Origin: Alteribacillus iranensis
GTDB taxonomy: Bacteria; Bacillota; Bacilli; Bacillales; Marinococcaceae
Assembly (NCBI RefSeq): GCF_900113025.1
Contig: NZ_FONT01000002.1
Location: 689,878 to 753,877 of the forward strand
Length of the DNA: 64,000 nt
Direction of reading: 5' to 3'
Shown here: positions 56,581 through 64,000 of the stretch, one piece after another
Layout of the letters: each line of letters begins with the position of its first letter
Numbering within the stretch: position 1 is the stretch's first letter
Program-made: the position numbers and the translations under genes
The notes under the pieces: model-generated
The model's input: the letters and a program-made list of their open reading frames with translations, nothing else
The model's database searches: none
What the model was told of the DNA's origin: nothing

Positions 56581-56808
56581 TTATTGCTCTTTTGTATACG
56601 GAAGCAAAGCAATGTGACGAGCACGCTTAATAGCTTTCGTTAATTGGCGCTGATACTTAGCGGAAGTACCAGTCACACGACGAGGCAAAATTTTACCACG
56701 CTCTGAAATGAATTTCTTCAAAAGATCTACATCTTTATAGTCAATTTTTTCAATTTTATTGACCGTGAAATAGCACACTTTTCTACGCTTTCCTCTGCGA
56801 CGTGCCAT
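56581..56808 (-). CDS. rpsR: 30S ribosomal protein S18
   Basis: Protein of 75 residues: basic start [20 protein letters not shown] and [20 protein letters not shown], typical of S18, with Cys at residue 12. It pairs with S6 on the platform of the 30S subunit. Last gene of rpsF-ssb-rpsR. Confidence 0.98.
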   Translation of the reverse strand: MARRRGKRRKVCYFTVNKIEKIDYKDVDLLKKFISERGKILPRRVTGTSAKYQRQLTKAIKRARHIALLPYTKEQ

Positions 56809-56861
56809 GTTTTCACCTACTTTCTTCAGAAATTATTCTATAGTGAGGGTCATAGGAGTTC

Positions 56862-57356
56862 CTAGAACGGTAAATCATCATCCGAAATATCAACCGGCTG
56901 ACCATCGTCAGAAAAAGGATCTTCATTCAAGTTCGTGGAATTTCTATTCTGGTCTTGTCCAGAGCCAAAGTTTCTATTTCCACCACCGGCGAAGCTCTCA
57001 TAATCATTCCGAGGACCACCGCTTCCAGATGAAGCATTACGAGGTTCCAAAAACTGAACGCTTTCCGCTTGAACTTCGACTACGTTTACACGGCGTCCCT
57101 CCTGGTTTTCATAACTGCGGCTTTGAATGCGGCCGTCAATACCTGCGAGGCTACCTTTTTTAAGATAGTTCGCTACATTTTCAGCCTGCTTCCTCCACAC
57201 GACACAGTTAAAGAAATCAGCCTCACGCTCACCTTGCTGATTTGTAAACGGACGGTTGACAGCAATCCCGAAATTAGCTACTGCTACCCCGTTTGGTGTA
57301 TATCTAAGTTCCGGGTCGCGGGTCAGACGGCCGACAAGCACTACCCGATTTATCAT
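56862..57356 (-). CDS. ssbA: Single-stranded DNA-binding protein
   Basis: OB-fold protein of 164 residues starting [20 protein letters not shown], followed by a Gly/Asn-rich linker and the acidic partner-binding tip DDDLPF. Essential in replication and repair. Middle gene of the rpsF operon. Confidence 0.98.
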   Translation of the reverse strand: MINRVVLVGRLTRDPELRYTPNGVAVANFGIAVNRPFTNQQGEREADFFNCVVWRKQAENVANYLKKGSLAGIDGRIQSRSYENQEGRRVNVVEVQAESVQFLEPRNASSGSGGPRNDYESFAGGGNRNFGSGQDQNRNSTNLNEDPFSDDGQPVDISDDDLPF

Positions 57357-57376
57357 CGGAACCCCTCCCTCAATTC

Positions 57377-57664
57377 TTATTCATCTTCGTTAACGACTAG
57401 ATGGCGAATAACGTTATCATCTATTTTTATCAGGCGGTCGAATTCTTTTGTCGCTTCTGGATCAGCTTTTGTGTAAATGAGTACATAATACCCGTCTTTG
57501 AAATCATTGATTTCATAAGCGAGACGACGTTTCCCCATTTCATCGACCTTCTCAATTTCTGCTCCGTTGTTTGTTAGAACGTTGTTGTAACGCTCAATTG
57601 TTTCTTTTACTGCACTTTCTTCAACAGTAGGAGCGAGAATGTAGATAATTTCATAGTTACGCAT
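57377..57664 (-). CDS. rpsF: 30S ribosomal protein S6
   Basis: Protein of 95 residues starting [20 protein letters not shown], with [18 protein letters not shown]. The ATG at 57664 follows AAAGGAGGTG. The leader (57684-57716) has a GCTCTTTT/AAAAAGAGC hairpin with CCG next to it, which could be the S6:S18 autoregulatory site, though this is tentative. Confidence 0.97.
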   Translation of the reverse strand: MRNYEIIYILAPTVEESAVKETIERYNNVLTNNGAEIEKVDEMGKRRLAYEINDFKDGYYVLIYTKADPEATKEFDRLIKIDDNVIRHLVVNEDE

Positions 57665-57754
57665 ATGCGTCACCTCCTTTTGGACTTAACGGCTCTTTTT
57701 CTTGAAAAGAGCAAGGAGCAAAATTTCATTCTTTCATTTTACTCACACCGTAAG

Positions 57755-57783
57755 AGTATAGCAGAAATGAAATCAATATACAA
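57755..57783 (-). promoter_or_regulatory. Promoter of rpsF-ssb-rpsR
   Basis: TTGTAT, 17 bp, TATACT on the minus strand. The -35 touches the edge of the dispersed repeat at 57784. Confidence 0.75.
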
Positions 57784-58022
57784 TAAGAAAAGCGACAGGC
57801 GCCTGTCTATCGGCGACAAGCGCTGGAGAAGGAAGTTCGACTAAAGAAAAAGGAACTTCTACTAAGACCGCCCACATCGTGTGGGCAACGTAGAAGCCAC
57901 CGCCTCCTGCGGAAGTTCCTGTGATAACGTCGAACTGACCCACGTCGTGTGGGCCTAAGGTGGCTTTGCCGCCGCAGAGCGGGTTGAAGCGACTCAAGCC
58001 GATGGCGCCTAGAGCTGGACTA
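57784..58022 (+). repeat. Module P interrupted by hairpin element B
   Basis: P starts at GAAAAGCGACAGGCGCC, breaks after AAGCGCTGGAGAAGG, and resumes at CCTAAGGTGGCTTTGCCGCC (about 57953). B (57835-57952) matches the copies at 18571-18689 and 18900-19000. Occupies the ychF-rpsF gap. Confidence 0.85.
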
Positions 58023-58051
58023 TACTTCATAAACGTACCGTTTCTCATGCC

Positions 58052-58097
58052 ACAAAAAAAGAAATGCCTTTCCCTTCCAGGAATGATCCGGCATTTC
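58052..58097 (-). terminator. Terminator of ychF
   Basis: GAAATGCC/GGCATTTC stem followed by TTTTTTTG on the minus strand. Confidence 0.88.
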
Positions 58098-58117
58098 TCT
58101 TTTCTTCTCTGACTCTT

Positions 58118-59218
58118 CTATACGTTAAAGCGGAAGTGGATGACATCGCCGTCCTTGACGACATATTCTTTCCCTTCCAACCTTACTTTCCCGGCTTCTT
58201 TTGCCGCTGTCATCGATCCTGCATTCATCAGATCAACATAGCTGACCACTTCTGCACGTATAAAACCTCTCTCAAAGTCCGTATGAATGACTCCGGCAGC
58301 TTGAGGTGCTTTGGTTCCACTTTTAATTGTCCAGGCTCTTACTTCCTGTTCTCCTGCAGTAAAATAGGTTTCAAGGCCTAGCAGGCGATACGCTGCTCGA
58401 ATGAGCTGATCCAAGCCGGCTTCCTGAATACCAAGCTCTTCAAGAAATTCCTGTCTTTCTTCCCCTTCTAACTCAGCAATTTCAGACTCAATTTTAGCAC
58501 AAACCGTAATGACCTCTGACCCTTCGGAAGCCGCATGGTCTTTTACCGCCTTCACAAAGTCATTGTCTTCATCGCTAAGTAGATCTTCTTCACTTACGTT
58601 CGCTGCATATAAGACAGGCTTCATCGTTAACAGTTGGAAACCGCGAACAATTTTTCGTTCGTCTTCCGTTAAATCTACACTGCGAGCCGGTTCTTCATTT
58701 TCGAAAGCAGAGATCAGTTTCTGTAAAACCTCATGTTCTGCTATGGCGTCCTTGTCCTTTGACTTAGCAAGCTTAGCTACTTTGGAAGCACGTTTTTCCA
58801 CCGTCTCTAAATCCGCTAATATGAGTTCAAGATTAATCACTTGAATATCCCTAATCGGATCGACACTCCCTGATACGTGAGTAATCTCTCCATCATCAAA
58901 ACAGCGGACAACATGAGAAATAGCATCTACTTGACGAATATGGGACAAAAATTGGTTCCCTAAACCTTCGCCTTTGCTTGCGCCTTCTACAATACCGGCT
59001 ATATCTGTGAACTCAAAGGCAGTAGGTACTGTCTTCTTTGGTTTCACTAGCTCTGTTAATTTCTGTAAACGTCCATCAGGTACTTCTACAATACCAACAT
59101 TCGGATCAATCGTACAAAATGGATAATTCGCAGATTCTGCTCCTGCTTGTGTAATAGCATTAAATAATGTGGACTTTCCCACGTTAGGCAGACCTACGAT
59201 CCCCGTAGTTAAAGCCAT
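58118..59218 (-). CDS. ychF: Redox-regulated ATPase YchF (Obg-like)
   Basis: Ribosome-associated OLA1/YchF P-loop ATPase of 366 residues. G1 is [15 protein letters not shown]3 is [19 protein letters not shown], and the C-terminal TGS-type domain includes [20 protein letters not shown]. Prefers ATP because the G4 motif is altered (NVSEEDL). The ATG at 59218 follows AAGGAAGTG. Named yyaF in B. subtilis. Confidence 0.96.
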   Translation of the reverse strand: MALTTGIVGLPNVGKSTLFNAITQAGAESANYPFCTIDPNVGIVEVPDGRLQKLTELVKPKKTVPTAFEFTDIAGIVEGASKGEGLGNQFLSHIRQVDAISHVVRCFDDGEITHVSGSVDPIRDIQVINLELILADLETVEKRASKVAKLAKSKDKDAIAEHEVLQKLISAFENEEPARSVDLTEDERKIVRGFQLLTMKPVLYAANVSEEDLLSDEDNDFVKAVKDHAASEGSEVITVCAKIESEIAELEGEERQEFLEELGIQEAGLDQLIRAAYRLLGLETYFTAGEQEVRAWTIKSGTKAPQAAGVIHTDFERGFIRAEVVSYVDLMNAGSMTAAKEAGKVRLEGKEYVVKDGDVIHFRFNV

Positions 59219-59315
59219 CTCTGTCACTTCCTTATATTATTCCTGTCACCATCACTCCATTATAAAAAGAACCTATTGATAATACAAGCAGGTAAGAATC
59301 ATTCGTACGGAGAAT

Positions 59316-59348
59316 TAAAAAAAGACCGGATATTCGTCTGCCCGGTCT
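59316..59348 (-). terminator. Terminator of yyzM
   Basis: AGACCGG/CCGGTCT hairpin followed by a T run on the minus strand. Confidence 0.88.
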
Positions 59349-59373
59349 CTTCTCCTATTTGGCGGAAAAATGT

Positions 59374-59574
59374 TCATGTCTCTTCTGCATGTTCAATGAC
59401 TTTTTTTACTTTCTTAGAGAATTCCCGTCGCGGCAGCATGACACTATGACCGCATCCCTGGCATTTAATCCGGATGTCAGCTCCTAATCTGATGATTTTC
59501 CAACGGTTTTCTCCGCATGGATGAGGTTTTTTCATTTCTACAATGTCATTTAATGAAAAAAGGTTTTCAGCCAT
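59374..59574 (-). CDS. yyzM: DUF951 family small protein
   Basis: Protein of 66 residues of the DUF951 family. It contains MKKPHPCGENRWKIIRLGAD and CQGCGHSVMLPRREF, a pattern suggesting a small zinc- or RNA-binding fold. Function unknown; the gene sits next to ychF in Bacillales. GAGGTG precedes the ATG at 59574. Confidence 0.9.
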   Translation of the reverse strand: MAENLFSLNDIVEMKKPHPCGENRWKIIRLGADIRIKCQGCGHSVMLPRREFSKKVKKVIEHAEET

Positions 59575-59645
59575 TCCCGACACCTCAATTCTATATCTGC
59601 CATCATACCTTTAATATACCAATCCTGTGCCTTTCACGCAAAAGC

Positions 59646-60662
59646 TTACACTTTTTTAAAGTAAAACGGGTGGATCAGAATAATAATGAGCAAATATAAA
59701 TTTAAAATACCGTATATCGGGTATAGAACACCTATAAGACTGGAAAATCCAAACTGAGTCATCGGCAGCATCATACACAGTAAGAAAATGGCCAGCGCCC
59801 ATGCAGGGAGAGAAAAGGCTGATTGAAGCCGACTCGTTAATCCAAATAACCCAGAAGCAGCAGTTGTAAAAACGGCAGACCATAAGAGAATTGCCATAAA
59901 TGCGGTCGTATAGCTCGGATACGTTTCCAAGAGCGCAAACAGTGGTATTTCATAAAGCATGATATCTTCTGCGGCAGCAAGCAAAGATTCATTGTATAAA
60001 AAGGAAACGGATCCTAAAACCAGTCCGCTTCCTATACTCGCTACCCAAATCTCACCTTGATGTTTTATTTTTTTACCCACGGCGGACAGAACAGCGATGA
60101 GCGGCAATACATTGAGCGACGTAAAGGTGAAAGCAGACGGCCAATTACGCTGTTGTGTCGTCCAAATGGAATAGCCCTCTTCCACATTCGCCATGTAAAA
60201 AGTGAGAAGAACAACAGCTAAGCTGACAATCAAAATAGGAATAAGAATACCGTTGATGCTTGTCAGGCCTTGAATTCCCTTTATTGCGGTGATTAAGAGC
60301 AACCCGCACATGAACAAAATCCCTGCATTAAAAGGGATTTGAAAATATTCAAGTGCTGCTCCACCGCCTGCAATCATCACCCCTGTCGTTGTAAATAAAT
60401 AAAACACAATGATCAAATCATACCCTTTAGACAAACGAGGACCCATTAATTCTTGGAGAACTTCTGCATAATCATCTGTTTGATGACGGTAACTGATAGT
60501 GAGCACCACATGGCAGCTGGACACAAACAAAAACGTAAAAATGACAATAGCCAGTCCACTTTCATAGCCAAAAAACTGCCATATTTCCTGGCCAGAAGCA
60601 TATCCTGCACCAATCGTTGTACCAATAATGAGAAACATCCATTTTAGTCCATCTACGATCAT
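59646..60662 (-). CDS. YkvI-family membrane protein
   Basis: Polytopic membrane protein of 338 residues with about 9-10 helices. The start IIGTTIGAGYASGQEIWQFF is the hallmark of the YkvI family, distantly related to the APC/LeuT-fold transporters. The cargo is unknown. It stands between yyzM and the divergent yyaC, without a clear terminator after it. Confidence 0.82.
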   Translation of the reverse strand: MIVDGLKWMFLIIGTTIGAGYASGQEIWQFFGYESGLAIVIFTFLFVSSCHVVLTISYRHQTDDYAEVLQELMGPRLSKGYDLIIVFYLFTTTGVMIAGGGAALEYFQIPFNAGILFMCGLLLITAIKGIQGLTSINGILIPILIVSLAVVLLTFYMANVEEGYSIWTTQQRNWPSAFTFTSLNVLPLIAVLSAVGKKIKHQGEIWVASIGSGLVLGSVSFLYNESLLAAAEDIMLYEIPLFALLETYPSYTTAFMAILLWSAVFTTAASGLFGLTSRLQSAFSLPAWALAIFLLCMMLPMTQFGFSSLIGVLYPIYGILNLYLLIIILIHPFYFKKV

Positions 60663-60762
60663 CGCTCTCTCCCTCTGTTTCTGCTCATCAATTCAGAGTC
60701 AAACGTATAGAAATTAAACAAGGTTCCTATACTGGGACTAATATGAGTAAGGAGAGACCAAT

Positions 60763-61461
60763 ATGCTTGGAAAAAAATCATTCTCCAATCCATCGACTTT
60801 CTCGTTTCAAGTGCATTCGGAGTACGACCATGCTTCCACACAGCTTTCCGAACAACTAAAAAGAAAAGCAGAAGAAGTTCCTATTGACCGTGACCTCGTC
60901 ATCATTTGTATTGGGACTGACCGTTCCACTGGAGATTCACTCGGTCCTTTAATTGGCTCTGCTTTAAAAAAGGAAAAACTTAGTAATTTTTATGTGTACG
61001 GAACTTTAGCAGATCCCGTTCATGCCGTTAACCTGGATGAAAAATTAGAAACGATCTTACATCTGCACAAGGATCCATTCATCATAGCTATCGATGCTTG
61101 TCTTGGCAGATTAAAGAACATCGGAAAGATTACTTTTTCAGAGGGGCCAGTCGTTCCGGGGGCTGCGATGAAGAAGAAGCTCCCAAATGTCGGTGATATG
61201 CATATTACTGGAATTGTAAACGTAAGTGGATTGATGGAGTATTTTGTTCTCCAGAATACTCGTCTTCACACCGTAATGACGATGGCAGAATGTGTTTCTG
61301 AAGGATTTTTATTAGCGGATAAAAAAATGAAAAACCGTCAAGTCTCCTTATCATTCCAACAGGACGTTGAATCAAAATACCGTTCCCATGGATTTTCTAA
61401 ATCAGAGACTGCTTTCTCCTTACAAGACGACATACAAAACGAAGGTTTTTCCTCAAAATAA
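60763..61461 (+). CDS. yyaC: Spore protease-like protein YyaC (DUF1256)
   Basis: Protein of 232 residues of the YyaC family, related in fold to the spore protease GPR. The start of the conserved part is VIICIGTDRSTGDSLGPLIG, followed by AIDACLGRLKNIG and GVVNVSGLMEYFVLQNTRL-like residues. Expressed in the forespore in B. subtilis; the role is not fully known. An AAGGAGAG site precedes the ATG. Confidence 0.9.
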   Translation: MLGKKSFSNPSTFSFQVHSEYDHASTQLSEQLKRKAEEVPIDRDLVIICIGTDRSTGDSLGPLIGSALKKEKLSNFYVYGTLADPVHAVNLDEKLETILHLHKDPFIIAIDACLGRLKNIGKITFSEGPVVPGAAMKKKLPNVGDMHITGIVNVSGLMEYFVLQNTRLHTVMTMAECVSEGFLLADKKMKNRQVSLSFQQDVESKYRSHGFSKSETAFSLQDDIQNEGFSSK

Positions 61462-61467
61462 AAAACT

Positions 61468-61518
61468 GCAAGCGCCTGACGTTCCTTCTTTCAAAGATGA
61501 ACTCAGGCGTTTTGCAAT
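61468..61518. terminator. Terminator between yyaC and parB (convergent)
   Basis: GCAAGCGCCTGA pairs with TCAGGCGTTTTGC over a 23-bp loop. Lies between two converging genes. Confidence 0.55.
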
Positions 61519-61541
61519 CCATGAAGGCAGTAGGCCTGTCC

Positions 61542-62408
61542 CTACGTTAGATCATTCTGATTCTTTTTTTCCAGCAATTCTAGTATTCTTTCTAAATCTT
61601 CATCTGTCATAAATTCTATTTCAATTTTCCCTTTCCGCTTTCCTTTTTTGATAGACACAGAGGTTCCAAAGTACGTACGTAAGTCTTCTTCTTTTGTACG
61701 CAAAAACGGAGAAGGCTCTCCTTTATTTTTCGATTTTGTTTCACGTGGAACGTTATTATTTAAGCGCTGTACCAATTCCTCTGTTTGTCGGACATTTAAC
61801 GCTTCTTTCAGTATTTTTTCCGTAACAAATAGAGCATTCTCTTTATCTTTTAATCCCATGATTGTACGTCCGTGCCCCATCGATATTTCATTGGCTGCAA
61901 TCTTTTCTTGTACTTCGTCTGGAAGCTGTAGCAGTCGAAGATGATTGGCTATATGAGGACGACTTTTCCCTAATCGCTTAGATAATTCTTCTTGAGTCAC
62001 TCCCAAGTATGTCATGAGTTTTTCATAAGCTCTCGCTTCTTCTAAAGGGTTAAGATTCTCTCTTTGCAAATTTTCAATGAGAGCGACTTCCATCATTTTT
62101 TCATCTGTCAAGTCTTTGACAATGGCGGGTACGGTTTTAAGACCAGCCTCTTTGGCAGCTCTAAACCTTCGTTCTCCAGCGACTATTTCATATCCTTTAA
62201 TACTTTTTCGTACGATAAGCGGCTGGAGTATTCCATTTTCTTTAATGGATTCTTTTAATTCCGTAATTTTTTCATCTTGAAAGGTTTTTCGAGGTTGATA
62301 AGGATTGGGACGTAACTCTTTTAATTTTATCTCTTCCACCGTTGCATCCTGGTTTTTAGGCTCATCTGGAAACAAAGCATTCAATCCTCTGCCTAGTCCT
62401 CTAGCCAT
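61542..62408 (-). CDS. parB: Chromosome partitioning protein ParB (Spo0J)
   Basis: CTP-dependent centromere-binding clamp of 288 residues. It has the ParA-stimulating start MARGLGRGLNALFPDE, the CTP box motif VAGERRFRAAKEAG, an ENLQRENLNPLEEA segment, a helix-turn-helix with LSKRLGKSRPHIANHLRLL, and a C-terminal dimer domain. Overlaps the parA stop. Its coding sequence contains a parS site. Loads SMC near oriC. Confidence 0.98.
   Translation of the reverse strand: MARGLGRGLNALFPDEPKNQDATVEEIKLKELRPNPYQPRKTFQDEKITELKESIKENGILQPLIVRKSIKGYEIVAGERRFRAAKEAGLKTVPAIVKDLTDEKMMEVALIENLQRENLNPLEEARAYEKLMTYLGVTQEELSKRLGKSRPHIANHLRLLQLPDEVQEKIAANEISMGHGRTIMGLKDKENALFVTEKILKEALNVRQTEELVQRLNNNVPRETKSKNKGEPSPFLRTKEEDLRTYFGTSVSIKKGKRKGKIEIEFMTDEDLERILELLEKKNQNDLT
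61737..61752. promoter_or_regulatory. parS site inside parB
   Basis: TGTTTCACGTGGAACG matches 15 of 16 bases of the consensus. A parS within spo0J is also found in B. subtilis. Confidence 0.9.
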
Positions 62409-63162
62409 GGCTCACCACTTCCTTTGCTAAGTCTGAATACACCTCGGCTCCTCTGGACTTCGCGTCATATGAAATAATAGGCAGACCGTGACTCGGTGCC
62501 TCACCTAAACGAACATTCCTTGGAATAATAGTCTCAAACACTTTCTCTCGAAAATATTTTTTGACTTCTTCAATAACTTGGATACCAAGGTTCGTGCGGG
62601 CATCTAGCATGGTAAGCAACACACCTTCGATTGCCAACTCGGTATTTAAATGTTTTTGGACAAGTCTTACAGTGTTTAGTAATTGACTCAGCCCTTCCAA
62701 CGCATAGTACTCACATTGTACAGGAATCAAAACAGAATGAGAGGCTGTCAATGCATTTATAGTTAATAGGCCCAGAGAAGGCGGACAGTCGATGATAATG
62801 AAATCATAGTTTTCTTCCACTTCTGACAAGGCTTTTTTTAAACGTATTTCCCTGGAAATGGTTGGGACTAACTCTATTTCTGCCCCGGATAGTTGTATCG
62901 TTGACGGTATTGCATCTAAATTCTCTGTGCTCGAAGGCTTGATTATTTCGTTAGGATCTCCGTCTTCTACTAATAGGTTATAGACACATTCATCGACATC
63001 ACCTTTTTCAATGCCGACGCCGCTCGTAGCATTCCCTTGAGGGTCCATATCGACCAGCAATACTTTCTTCCCTATGTATGCTAATCCAGCACTTAAATTA
63101 ACGGCTGTGGTCGTTTTGCCAACTCCACCTTTTTGGTTAGCGACAGCAATCACTTTTGCCAT
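62401..63162 (-). CDS. parA: Chromosome partitioning ATPase ParA (Soj)
   Basis: Deviant Walker ATPase of 253 residues: KGGVGKTTTAVNLSA (with the signature lysine), LVDMDPQGNATSGVG, and IIIDCPPSLGLLT. It acts with ParB in origin segregation and regulates DnaA. Upstream in B. subtilis is noc; here the divergent neighbour is a catalase gene. Confidence 0.98.
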   Translation of the reverse strand: MAKVIAVANQKGGVGKTTTAVNLSAGLAYIGKKVLLVDMDPQGNATSGVGIEKGDVDECVYNLLVEDGDPNEIIKPSSTENLDAIPSTIQLSGAEIELVPTISREIRLKKALSEVEENYDFIIIDCPPSLGLLTINALTASHSVLIPVQCEYYALEGLSQLLNTVRLVQKHLNTELAIEGVLLTMLDARTNLGIQVIEEVKKYFREKVFETIIPRNVRLGEAPSHGLPIISYDAKSRGAEVYSDLAKEVVSHG

Positions 63163-63323
63163 CGAAACACCTACTTTCTTCGCTCGCTATCTAAACTTTC
63201 TATCATTCTATCATGTTTTTCAAAACTTTTTACAAAGCTTTCCCAATTTCTTTCCTTCTTAACTGATCCTTGCCTGTTCCTGTCATTCCTTCACTATCTT
63301 TGCCTAATAATACAATTTCGTGT

Positions 63324-63351
63324 GTATAAATAGGATTCCTGCTGAAAAACT
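63324..63351 (+). promoter_or_regulatory. Possible SigF promoter of the catalase gene
   Basis: GTATA at 63324-63328 and TGAAAAACT at 63343-63351, 14 bp apart, resemble the forespore SigF consensus with one mismatch. KatX of B. subtilis is SigF-controlled. Confidence 0.4.
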
Positions 63352-63392
63352 AAAAAGGAATAGCAATTTATCAGGAGGATAGGAGGCGGCTT

Positions 63393-64000
63393 ATGGACAA
63401 CCAATCTAAAAATGAAAAAGATAGTCAATTAGAGGATTATCGAGTCGAACATAAAAATACGAAATTAACTACGAATCAGGGAGTACGCGTGAATGACACA
63501 GACAACTCCCTCAAAACGGGTGAAAGAGGTCCGACATTAATGGAGGATTTTCATTTCCGTGAAAAAATGACTCATTTTGACCACGAACGAATTCCCGAAC
63601 GAGTGGTTCACGCCCGCGGTTTTGGTGTGCATGGAGAATTTCAAGTCTATAAGCCCTTGACGAAATGGACAAAAGCCAAGTTTTTACAAGACCCTTCAGT
63701 AAAGACTCCCGTATTCGTGCGCTTTTCAACTGTAGTTGGTTCAAGAGGGTCAGCGGATACTGTACGAGATGTCCGTGGCTTTGCAACAAAGTTTTATACG
63801 GAAGACGGTAATTATGATTTGGTTGCTAACAACATCCCCATATTTTTTATTCAAGATGCTATCAAGTTTCCCGATGTGGTTCACGCTATTAAACCTGAGC
63901 CAGATAATGAAATTCCACAGGCCACCGCTGCCCATGATACGTTTTGGGATTTTGTAGTGAATCACACAGAAACGGCCCATATGATCATGTGGTTGATGTC
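63393..64000 (+). CDS. katX: Catalase, N-terminal part (KatX-like)
   Basis: Heme catalase cut by the window end after about 202 codons. Visible segments are [19 protein letters not shown] with the active-site His, [20 protein letters not shown], and [16 protein letters not shown] with the distal Asn. It matches the spore catalase KatX well in this part, but KatA- or KatE-type enzymes cannot be excluded without the C-terminus. An AGGAGG site precedes the ATG. Confidence 0.85.
   Translation, partial: MDNQSKNEKDSQLEDYRVEHKNTKLTTNQGVRVNDTDNSLKTGERGPTLMEDFHFREKMTHFDHERIPERVVHARGFGVHGEFQVYKPLTKWTKAKFLQDPSVKTPVFVRFSTVVGSRGSADTVRDVRGFATKFYTEDGNYDLVANNIPIFFIQDAIKFPDVVHAIKPEPDNEIPQATAAHDTFWDFVVNHTETAHMIMWLM

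Overview
The window is chromosomal DNA of a Gram-positive, endospore-forming Bacillaceae species. The evidence is consistent Shine-Dalgarno sites, SigA-type promoters, CtsR, LexA, PurR and Fur operators, spore genes (pbpG, cwlJ, gerQ, yyaC, a katX-like catalase) and the gene order of the origin-proximal part of the Bacillus subtilis map. Ectoine-breakdown genes and a DUF368 (PopT-type) transporter suggest a salt- or alkali-adapted member. The species cannot be named from the sequence. Layout: 1-5.5 kb holds a sigma-54 regulator with a -24/-12 promoter in front of an iron alcohol dehydrogenase and a methylmalonate-semialdehyde dehydrogenase (cut by the window edge), then a divergent EPSP synthase and a 1-kb repeat-filled gap. 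5.5-12 kb holds a MarR/MFS pair with a perfect palindromic operator, a Fur-controlled ferric iron ABC importer (fbpABC) split by a repeat, and a small P-loop kinase. 12-16 kb holds a LexA-boxed yolD-like gene, yteA, and divergent ectoine hydrolase doeA and eutB. 16-37 kb is a shuffled version of the B. subtilis yw region: pbpG, ywhD, ywgA, ywfO, lipL, hemQ, cwlJ-gerQ, ywdK, ywdI and ung, with clpE, yfmJ, DUF368, a chemoreceptor, a glutamate-type symporter and a parS site between them. From 37 kb to the end lie gdhA/gltC, rlmH, htrA, the WalRK operon, a Lys-Glu-Val-Asp-Phe tRNA operon, purA, dnaC (replicative helicase), rplI, gdpP, yybS, rpsR-ssb-rpsF, ychF, yyzM, yyaC, parB (with an internal parS) and parA. 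Nearly all of this right half is on the minus strand, as expected for one replichore arm close to oriC. The most unusual content is non-coding. Several intergenic gaps (4.5-5.4, 9.7-10.1, 18.3-19.15, 32.96-33.35 and 57.8-58.0 kb) carry a mosaic repeat family built of interchangeable modules. Its hairpin arms occur in at least three sequence versions (CTTCTGC/GCAGAAG, CTTTTGC/GCAAAAG, CTTCTAC/GTAGAAG), and the two sides of each hairpin change together. In two places the arms form mirror-ordered arrays around a central hairpin, with periods of 31 bp (left) and 33 bp (right). Other non-coding structure includes a DnaA-box cluster upstream of rlmH, a tandem array with two truncated tRNA-Phe 5' halves, a four-copy tandem repeat inside the tRNA operon, and two different MITE-like palindromic elements.
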